The notes below the pieces were generated by a model. That model was not told the origin of the DNA. It did not search any database and saw only the letters and a list, made by a program, of their open reading frames with translations. DNA of 64,000 nt. Source: JBGAHD01 sp044226395. Its GTDB lineage: Bacteria > Pseudomonadota > Gammaproteobacteria > Xanthomonadales > Ahniellaceae. The stretch lies in NCBI GenBank assembly GCA_044226395.1, contig JBGAHD010000001.1:682001-746000 (forward strand). The letters run 5' to 3'. Shown here in pieces: positions 58,124 through 64,000 of this stretch (the first letter of the stretch is position 1; every line of letters starts with the position of its first letter). A program made the position numbers and the translations under genes.

Positions 58124-60016
58124 TCACGAAGATTTGGCGCGGAGAATGGACACGAGCACATCGCCCGCGGGCGATGGCGCGAATTCGGGCACGAGTTGCT
58201 TGAGCACGCGCAGGATCTCGTCCTCGTCGTAGCGCGCGACGGCGGCGCTGGCGCGGCGCAAGGCGCCGGTGAGTTCCTGCCACGGCAAGCGCCGCGGCGA
58301 GGCGAGGAAGATCTTGGCGTGCTGCGTGCCTTCGTAATTTTCCTGTTCGTGGAAGAGTTCCTCGAACAGTTTCTCGCCGGGACGCAGGCCGGTGTAGACG
58401 ATGCGGACGTCCTCGTCGGGCACCTTGCCGGTGAGGCGAATCATCTGCTCGGCGAGATAGCTGATCTTGACCGGCTCGCCCATGTCGAGCGCGAAGATCT
58501 CCCCGCCCTGCCCCAACGCCGCCGCCTGCAGAATCAACTGGCAGGCCTCGGGAATCGTCATGAAATAGCGCGAGATCTCCGGATGCGTGACCGTGACCGG
58601 ACCGCCCTGACGAATCTGCTCGCGGAACAAGGGCACCACCGAGCCGGCCGAATCGAGCACATTGCCGAAGCGCACGGTGATGAAGCGCGTGCGCGATTGC
58701 GCCGCGAAATTCTGACAGAACAGTTCGGCCGCGCGCTTGGTCGCGCCCATGACATTGGCCGGGTTCACGGCCTTGTCGGTGGAGATCAGCACGAAGCTCT
58801 CGACCTGATGGCGATCAGCCGCGAGCGCCATGTTCTGCGTGCCGAGCACGTTGTTGCGAAAGGCCTCGCGCACTTGATCCTCGAGCAATGGCACGTGCTT
58901 GAACGCGGCGGCATGGAAGACCGCGTGCGGACGCGCGTCGCCGAAGACCTTCTCGACCAGGGCGGCGTCGCCGCAATCGCCGAGCACGGCGCGCAGGATC
59001 AACTCGGGAAACTCGCGCCGCAGTTCCTGCTCGACGCGATAGAGGTTGTATTCCGACAGCTCCAGCACCGTCAGCGACTGCGCGCCCAGGCGCGCGACCT
59101 GCCGACACAGTTCCGAGCCGATCGAACCGCCGCCGCCGGAGACCAGCACGCGACGCCCCGCGAGGCCGGAACGGATCGCGGTCCAATCGAGCAGCACCGG
59201 CTCGCGACCGAGCAGATCCTCGATCGCCACTTCCTTGAGCTCGTTGAAGTTCGAGCGGCCCTCGACCACGTCCTGCAGACGCGGCACGGTGCGAAACGAC
59301 AAGCCCGTCTGCTCGCACAGCTCGACCACGCGCTGCATCTGCTGATTGCTGGCCGAAGGCATGGCGATCAGCAGCATCTCCGCGGCGACTTCGCGCGCGA
59401 CGCGCGCGATGTCCTCGGTCGTGCCCAGCACCGGCACGCCGTGCACCTTGGCGCCACGTAGCGCGCGGTTGTCATCGAGAAAACCGACGGCGCGGAAGCG
59501 CGATTCGCGCTTGATGTCGCGCGCCAGCGCCTCGCCGGCGCGACCAGCGCCGAGGATCAGCACGCGTTGCAGTGGCGTCGAGCGCTGCAGATCGAGGCGG
59601 CTGTCCTTCCAATAGCGATACAACATGCGCGGCGTGCCGAGCAGCACCAACAGCGCGGCCGGATACAGCACCAGCACCGAGCGCGGCACGCCTTCAAGAC
59701 GCGAAAACAGGAACAAGCCCAAGGCGATCGCCAGCGAACCGAGCACGCCGGCGCGCGCGATGTTCCAAAGATCCGGCAAGCTCGCGAAGCGCCACAGCCC
59801 GCGATACAACCCCGTCCACCACAAGATCATGCCCTGCGCGGCCAGCACGATCGGCAATTCCTGCGCGAGCAAGGGCACCGACGGCGGATGCGGCAACAGG
59901 TTGAAGCGCACCCAGTTGGTGAAGAACCAGGCGAGCCACACCATCACCAGATCGTGCGCGACCACCGCGATGCGCGGGTGGAAGGTGCCGATCAGTTTGC
60001 GCAGCAATTTGCCCAT
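58124..60016 (-). CDS. WbpM/CapD-type UDP-GlcNAc 4,6-dehydratase, membrane-anchored
   Basis: This is a 630-residue polysaccharide-biosynthesis protein. About four N-terminal membrane helices lead to a CoA-binding-like Rossmann domain (ILGAGRAGEALARDIKR). The catalytic short-chain dehydratase domain follows (VSGGGGSIGSELCRQV, FHAAAFKHVPLLE). The catalytic motif is STDKAVNPANVMGATKR, with Met in place of the usual Tyr, as in WbpM and FlaA1. It makes a 4-keto-6-deoxy UDP sugar for O-antigen. The ATG at 60016 overlaps the upstream transferase stop (TGATG). Flanks are WbpL-type transferase and galU. Confidence 0.94.
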   Translation of the reverse strand: MGKLLRKLIGTFHPRIAVVAHDLVMVWLAWFFTNWVRFNLLPHPPSVPLLAQELPIVLAAQGMILWWTGLYRGLWRFASLPDLWNIARAGVLGSLAIALGLFLFSRLEGVPRSVLVLYPAALLVLLGTPRMLYRYWKDSRLDLQRSTPLQRVLILGAGRAGEALARDIKRESRFRAVGFLDDNRALRGAKVHGVPVLGTTEDIARVAREVAAEMLLIAMPSASNQQMQRVVELCEQTGLSFRTVPRLQDVVEGRSNFNELKEVAIEDLLGREPVLLDWTAIRSGLAGRRVLVSGGGGSIGSELCRQVARLGAQSLTVLELSEYNLYRVEQELRREFPELILRAVLGDCGDAALVEKVFGDARPHAVFHAAAFKHVPLLEDQVREAFRNNVLGTQNMALAADRHQVESFVLISTDKAVNPANVMGATKRAAELFCQNFAAQSRTRFITVRFGNVLDSAGSVVPLFREQIRQGGPVTVTHPEISRYFMTIPEACQLILQAAALGQGGEIFALDMGEPVKISYLAEQMIRLTGKVPDEDVRIVYTGLRPGEKLFEELFHEQENYEGTQHAKIFLASPRRLPWQELTGALRRASAAVARYDEDEILRVLKQLVPEFAPSPAGDVLVSILRAKSS

Positions 60017-61050
60017 CAGGCCTTGGTCCGCAATGCGTTGAGCACGGAGCGCTTGCCCACGTACCAGACCGCGCTCGAGGTCAGGTACACGGCCACCATC
60101 AGGGCCCAGGCCCAGGTGTCGCGCAGGTGCCGCGCGGCGAGAAACGTGGGCAGGACCAGCCAGAGATTCCAGGCCGCGTACGTCAGGCTCACGCGCGCGT
60201 GGCTCCAGCCCGCGCGCACCAGCCATTGGTACAGGTGCTCGCGGTGGCGAGTGTACCATCGGCGTCCGCGCAGCATTCGCGAGATCAAGGTCAGGCTCGC
60301 GTCGACGACGAAGCTCGACACCAGGATCAGCGCCGCCGGCGCGGGCAGCAATTGCATGCGCCACGCCCACAAGGTGGCCACGCCGATGCCCAGGCCAATC
60401 GTGCCGCTGCCGACATCGCCGAGAAAAATCCGCGCGCGCGGAAAATTAAACGGCAGAAAACCCAGCGTCGCCACCGCCATGGCGCCGGCGACATTGGCGA
60501 GCGTCGCGGCCTCGCCATTGAGCCCGCAGATCGCGAGCGCGATGCCGACGAAGATCGCCTGCTGCGCCAGCAGACCGTTGGCGCCATCCATGAAGTTGTG
60601 CAGATTGATCGACCACACGATCAGGCCGAAGGCCGCGATCGCGTGCCACCAGGAAATCAAATCCAACCGCAGCGCGGTGACCGCCAAGGCCGCGGCCACG
60701 GCATGCGCGAGCAGGCGCGGCCAGCGCGGCAGATTGGCGTAGTCATCCCACGCGCCGATGCCGGCGACGAGCACCACGCCAAGACTCAACCACAACGCAT
60801 CGAGCGCATTGCCCGCGAACTGCGAACCGAGCATGGTGCCGATCAAGGCGCCCAACATCGCCAAGGCGATGCCAAGGCCGCCGCCGCGCGCGGTCGGTCG
60901 CGTATGCGAACTGTGCTGACCGGGCACGTCGACGGGCGCGAGACGACGCTCGCGCAGCAAGGCCCAGGGAATCAAGGCGCCGGCGATCAGACTCACTAGC
61001 CACAGGGGCATGGCCGTGTGGAACAAGGCCCAGCCTTCGGGCGACAGCAT
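60016..61050 (-). CDS. WbpL/WecA-type undecaprenyl-phosphate sugar-1-phosphate transferase
   Basis: This is a 344-residue membrane enzyme of the MraY/WecA superfamily that starts O-antigen or glycan synthesis on the lipid carrier. Motifs: SSHTRPTARGGGLGI near the start, GAWDDYANLPRW with the conserved DD, NLHNFMDGANGLL, FLGDVGSGTIGLG, and the HIGH-like RHREHLYQWLVRAG. About ten helices are visible. It starts one base after the lapB stop. Pairing with the downstream WbpM-type enzyme is as in Pseudomonas. Confidence 0.92.
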   Translation of the reverse strand: MLSPEGWALFHTAMPLWLVSLIAGALIPWALLRERRLAPVDVPGQHSSHTRPTARGGGLGIALAMLGALIGTMLGSQFAGNALDALWLSLGVVLVAGIGAWDDYANLPRWPRLLAHAVAAALAVTALRLDLISWWHAIAAFGLIVWSINLHNFMDGANGLLAQQAIFVGIALAICGLNGEAATLANVAGAMAVATLGFLPFNFPRARIFLGDVGSGTIGLGIGVATLWAWRMQLLPAPAALILVSSFVVDASLTLISRMLRGRRWYTRHREHLYQWLVRAGWSHARVSLTYAAWNLWLVLPTFLAARHLRDTWAWALMVAVYLTSSAVWYVGKRSVLNALRTKA

Positions 61051-61051
61051 C

Positions 61052-62230
61052 TTAGTCTCCGGCTACGCCGTGGATCGGCTTGACCGAGCCCCAGGTCTTG
61101 CAGCTCGGACACTGCCAGTGATGCGCGCGCGCGCCGAAGCCGCAGCGCGTGCAGCGATACGCCGCGCGCCCTTCCATCCAGCGACGCACGAGTTCCTTGA
61201 GCAGGCTCAGGTTCTCGCGCTCGCTGTCGGCGGCGGCGAGCTTGATGCGCAGATCAATCAAGGCCAGTAGGCCGCGCACCGAAGGCCGCGAACGCAATTG
61301 CTCGGCCAGGTAACTGCTCGCGGCATTGTCGCCCTGCTCGCGCGCGATCATCTTCACCAAGGCCAACGCGGGCGAGATGCCGTCGTAGCGTTCGGACAGC
61401 GCGAACAGGAATTCGCGCGCGCGCTTGCCTTGTTCGAGCTTCTCGTAACACTGCAAGGCGCTGGGCAGAATCTCCGAGGCGAACTCGACGTCCTGCTCGA
61501 CCACTTGCTCGAACGCATGCGCTGCGGCCTCGAAATCGCCGGCATCGAAGGCCATGCGCCCGACGATGATCAGGCCACGCACGCAATGCGGTTCGCAGGC
61601 GAAGGCCTCGTTGAGAAAACGTTTCGCCGATTCGACATCACGCCGGCTGCGCGCGTGCTCGGCCAGTTCGCAGTAGTACTGCGCGATGAGCTTGCCCTGC
61701 GATTCGCCAATGACTTGTTCGAGCCGGCGCGCGTGATCGATGGCCTTGTGCCAGTCGCGTTCCTGCTGATAGATCGCGATCAAGTGCTTCAAGGCCGAGG
61801 GCGCGCGCTCGTCGATGCCGACCAGGTCGGTGAACAAGGTCTCGGCGCGATCGAGCAGGCCCGCGCGCATGTAGTCCTCGCCCAGTTCGAGCAGGGCCTG
61901 GGTCTTTTGCTCGGCGTTGAGCGTGGGCCGCGCGATCAGGTTTTGATGCACACGAATGGCGCGATCGACCTCGCCACGGCGACGGAACAGATTGCCCAGG
62001 GCCAGATGCGTTTCGACCGTGTCGGTGTCGACCTCGGCGATCTGCAGGAAGACCTCGATGGCCTTGTCCGGCTGCTCGTTCAACAAATAGTTGAGGCCGC
62101 GGAAGTAATTGGTGCGCAGACGCGTCACCTGCTGGCCACTGACGCGCTCGGAACCGCGCCGCGCCAGATACCAGCTCAGGGTCGCCGCCAGCGGCAGCAG
62201 CAACCAGAACAGACCGACTTCGGAACTCAT
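61052..62230 (-). CDS. lapB: Lipopolysaccharide assembly protein LapB
   Basis: LapB (YciM) is an inner-membrane TPR protein that regulates LpxC proteolysis and couples LPS synthesis. The 392-residue protein has an N-terminal anchor (GLFWLLLPLAATLSWYLARRGSER). About nine TPR units follow (YLLNEQPDKAIEVFLQIAEVD, THLALGNLFRRRGEVDRAIRVHQ). The rubredoxin-like C-terminal zinc site has paired cysteines CTRC and CPSC. It overlaps lapA (ATGA) and comes directly before the O-antigen genes. Confidence 0.96.
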   Translation of the reverse strand: MSSEVGLFWLLLPLAATLSWYLARRGSERVSGQQVTRLRTNYFRGLNYLLNEQPDKAIEVFLQIAEVDTDTVETHLALGNLFRRRGEVDRAIRVHQNLIARPTLNAEQKTQALLELGEDYMRAGLLDRAETLFTDLVGIDERAPSALKHLIAIYQQERDWHKAIDHARRLEQVIGESQGKLIAQYYCELAEHARSRRDVESAKRFLNEAFACEPHCVRGLIIVGRMAFDAGDFEAAAHAFEQVVEQDVEFASEILPSALQCYEKLEQGKRAREFLFALSERYDGISPALALVKMIAREQGDNAASSYLAEQLRSRPSVRGLLALIDLRIKLAAADSERENLSLLKELVRRWMEGRAAYRCTRCGFGARAHHWQCPSCKTWGSVKPIHGVAGD

Positions 62231-62502
62231 CGCCGCGGCGCTTCGACCTGGGCGGCGACCTGCGCCTGCTGGCGCTGGGCGGACAACAGACGTAGCCGCA
62301 GCGGCATGATCACCGCCGTCCACAACACGGCGCCGGCGAGCAAGAAGCCCGCGACCAGCGCGGCCAGCACCAGCACGCCCAGGGGCACGCGCCAGGTGGC
62401 GAAATAAACATCGAGCTTGACCGAATCGGCGTTGATCGCGCTGAAGACGATACCGATCAGGGCGACCAAGGCCGCGATCGTCAACAGCATCCAACGCTTC
62501 AT
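62227..62502 (-). CDS. lapA: Lipopolysaccharide assembly protein LapA
   Basis: This is a 91-residue DUF1049 protein with two membrane helices (LLTIAALVALIGIVFSAINA and LGVLVLAALVAGFLLAGAVLW). It works with LapB at the inner membrane. GAGGA lies seven bases before the ATG at 62502. The family place, between ihfB and lapB, is conserved in gammaproteobacteria. Confidence 0.93.
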   Translation of the reverse strand: MKRWMLLTIAALVALIGIVFSAINADSVKLDVYFATWRVPLGVLVLAALVAGFLLAGAVLWTAVIMPLRLRLLSAQRQQAQVAAQVEAPRR

Positions 62503-62611
62503 GATTCGTCCTCGGTCGCGCAAGGCAGTCGGGAGCATCGCTTTACGCGTGACGCGATGCAAGCCCGTGGGGCGCGCTCGCGAAGGCGCGCGACGCGGCA
62601 TTCAGCCCGCG

Positions 62612-62929
62612 CTATTCCTCGTGACCGGTGATTGGATGACCGGCCAGGGCGCCGGCATTGACGCGCTCGCGCAATTCCTTGCCCGGCTTGAAATGCGGCA
62701 CGTGCTTGCCCGGCAACGCCACGGAATCACCGGTCTTGGGATTGCGACCGATGCGCGGCGGACGGAAATGCAGGGAAAAACTGCCGAACCCGCGGATCTC
62801 GATGCGCTCGCCGCGCGCGAGTTCCTGGCTGATCTGTTCGAGCAGTTCCTTGACGGACAGCTCGACATCGTGGAAGGCCAGATGCGTTTGACGTCGCGCC
62901 AGCGCTTCGATGAGTTCGGACTTGGTCAT
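62612..62929 (-). CDS. ihfB: Integration host factor beta subunit
   Basis: IhfB is the beta chain of the DNA-bending heterodimer IHF. The 105-residue protein shows MTKSELIEALARRQTHLAF, the HU/IHF signature GFGSFSLHFRPPRIGRNPKTG, and VPHFKPGKELRERVN. The ATG at 62929 follows a TATACT -10 so closely that the transcript may be leaderless. It lies downstream of rpsA, separated by two strong hairpins. Confidence 0.96.
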   Translation of the reverse strand: MTKSELIEALARRQTHLAFHDVELSVKELLEQISQELARGERIEIRGFGSFSLHFRPPRIGRNPKTGDSVALPGKHVPHFKPGKELRERVNAGALAGHPITGHEE

Positions 62930-62936
62930 GGCCTTG

Positions 62937-62967
62937 AGTATAGGACTCTGGCGGTTCGGCGGATCAA
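62937..62967 (-). promoter_or_regulatory. Candidate ihfB promoter, possibly leaderless
   Basis: On the minus strand TTGATC (62967-62962), a 19-bp spacer and TATACT (62942-62937) lie seven bases before the ihfB ATG. Initiation would fall on or within a base of the start codon. The spacer is two bases longer than optimal. Confidence 0.5.
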
Positions 62968-62970
62968 CGG

Positions 62971-62998
62971 GATGCGACGCGGTCGCCCGCGTCGCATC
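62971..62998 (-). terminator. Second hairpin between rpsA and ihfB
   Basis: GATGCGACGCG and CGCGTCGCATC form a perfect 11-bp stem with a 6-base loop, just upstream of the candidate ihfB promoter. Confidence 0.55.
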
Positions 62999-63005
62999 GG
63001 CCAAC

Positions 63006-63027
63006 GGCGCCCGGTCGCCCGGGCGCC
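63006..63027 (-). terminator. First hairpin after rpsA
   Basis: GGCGCCCGG and CCGGGCGCC form a perfect 9-bp stem with a 4-base loop seven bases after the rpsA stop. There is no U tract. The two tandem hairpins probably protect or end the rpsA transcript. Confidence 0.55.
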
Positions 63028-63034
63028 TGGTCGC

Positions 63035-64000
63035 TTACTCGCCGCGACTGAGCTGTTCCTTGAGCAGCGCACCCAACTTGGTGGTGCCGCCCGAGGCGCT
63101 CTGGTACTCGGCGAGAACATCTTGCAGCTCTTGCTCGTCCTTGGCGCGGATCGACAACTGCAAGGTGCGACCCTTGCGATCCATGCCCACGAACTTGGCC
63201 TCGACCTCGTCGCCGACCTTCAGATGGGCCGTGGCGTCCTCGACCCGCTCCTTGGCGATGTCGGAAGCGCGCAGATAGCCCTCGATGCCGTCGCTGATCT
63301 CGATCGTGGCGCCCTTGGCGTCCACGGCCGTGACCTTGCCACGCACGATCGAGCCGCGCGGGTGGTTGGCCATGAAGGTGCCGAACGGATCCTGCTCGAG
63401 CTGCTTGATGCCCAGCGAGATGCGCTCGCGCTCGGGATCGACCGCCAGCACGACGGCCTCGACTTCCTCGCCCTTCTTGAAGTTGCGAACGAGGTCCTCG
63501 CCCGTGCCCTGCCAGGAGATGTCCGACAGATGCACCAGGCCATCGATGCCACCGTCCAGGCCCACGAAGATGCCGAAATCGGTGATCGACTTGATGGTGC
63601 CGCGCACGCGGTCGTTCTTCTTGTGGGTGGCGGCGAACGCTTCCCACGGATTGGCCTGGGTCTGCTTGATGCCCAGCGAGATGCGGCGGCGCTCTTCGTC
63701 CACGTCGAGCACCATGACCTCGACCTCGTCGCCGACCTGGACGATCTTCGACGGGTTGACGTTCTTGTTGGTCCAATCCATTTCGGACACGTGCACCAGG
63801 CCTTCCACGCCCGGCTCGATTTCGACGAAGCAGCCGTAGTCTGTGACGTTGGAGACCTTGCCGTACAGACGCGCGCCGGTCGGATAACGACGGGCGATGT
63901 TGACCCACGGATCCTCGCCCAGCTGCTTGAGACCCAGCGAGACGCGGTTGCGCTCGCGGTCGAAGCGCAGCACGCGCACTTCGAGCTCGTCGCCGACGTT
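63035..64000 (-). CDS. rpsA: 30S ribosomal protein S1, C-terminal part (runs off the window)
   Basis: This is the C-terminal 321 residues of S1, which binds mRNA on the 30S subunit. Three full S1 RNA-binding repeats are seen: GKVSNVTDYGCFVEI with EGLVHVSEMDW, GTIKSITDFGIFVGLDGG with GLVHLSDISW, and GKVTAVDAKGATIEI with EGYLRASDIA. They are preceded by the tail of another (LRFDRERNRVSLGLKQL). The protein ends TKLGALLKEQLSRGE. The 5' half lies beyond position 64000. Downstream is ihfB, the usual order. Confidence 0.97.
   Translation of the reverse strand, partial: NVGDELEVRVLRFDRERNRVSLGLKQLGEDPWVNIARRYPTGARLYGKVSNVTDYGCFVEIEPGVEGLVHVSEMDWTNKNVNPSKIVQVGDEVEVMVLDVDEERRRISLGIKQTQANPWEAFAATHKKNDRVRGTIKSITDFGIFVGLDGGIDGLVHLSDISWQGTGEDLVRNFKKGEEVEAVVLAVDPERERISLGIKQLEQDPFGTFMANHPRGSIVRGKVTAVDAKGATIEISDGIEGYLRASDIAKERVEDATAHLKVGDEVEAKFVGMDRKGRTLQLSIRAKDEQELQDVLAEYQSASGGTTKLGALLKEQLSRGE

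Overview
The window is GC-rich and almost fully coding. Gene content and order point to a gammaproteobacterium of the order Lysobacterales (Xanthomonadales). The supporting blocks are ndk-rlmN-pilW-rodZ-yfgM-bamB-der, rpsA-ihfB-lapA-lapB followed by wbpL/wbpM/galU-type genes, guaB-guaA, a PsrA-type TetR regulator next to fadB/fadA-like genes, and secreted proteins carrying a short F-x-(D/N)-G-F-E motif. No tRNA, rRNA, CRISPR array or intact mobile element was recognised.

Layout. 1-2.5 kb: a TerC-family membrane protein and a RaiA/HPF-like protein, divergent from an NhaR-like LysR regulator. 2.5-2.8 kb: nested insertion-sequence debris (IS3-type orfA start interrupted by an IS21-type end). 2.8-8.1 kb: a POT peptide transporter, a broken internal fragment of guaA, a LytS/LytR-type two-component pair and an acyltransferase. 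8.3-11.4 kb: guaA and guaB. 11.5-15.3 kb: a TRAP transporter (DctM, DctQ, DctP) with a TatT-type lipoprotein. 15.3-22.2 kb: folD, a DUF1244 protein, moeB-moeA-mobA, der, bamB. 22.2-26.6 kb: yfgM, rodZ, pilW, rlmN, ndk. 26.8-31.1 kb: TetR regulator, a beta-oxidation fusion enzyme and a thiolase.

31.3-40.3 kb is the clearest regulatory unit. Four TTGA(T/C)-N4-(A/G)TCAA boxes of FNR/Anr type each stand about 29 bp before a plausible -10 hexamer. They face a small unknown gene, an adh-pta-ackA operon (ethanol and acetate fermentation), a P-type ATPase, and an acetyltransferase-YqjD/E/K-UspA run. Together they look like an oxygen-limitation island for NADH disposal, substrate-level ATP and membrane or energy protection.

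40.3-54.7 kb is the most likely under-described system. Two separate modules each pair an ECF sigma factor with a membrane Ser/Thr kinase whose C-terminal half is TPR-like. Each module lies beside a secreted beta-helix-type protein, and two more secreted proteins follow. The sigma-kinase pairing resembles the EcfP/PknT (ECF43) arrangement, so the kinases may switch on the sigma factors and the surface proteins may be targets.

54.8-64 kb, all on the minus strand: rpsA (partial), ihfB, lapA, lapB, a WecA/WbpL-type sugar-phosphate transferase, a WbpM-type dehydratase, galU, and then a PLP-dependent lyase and a FAD-dependent amine/amino-acid oxidase. Start codons were chosen from Shine-Dalgarno sites, ATGA overlaps and family length.
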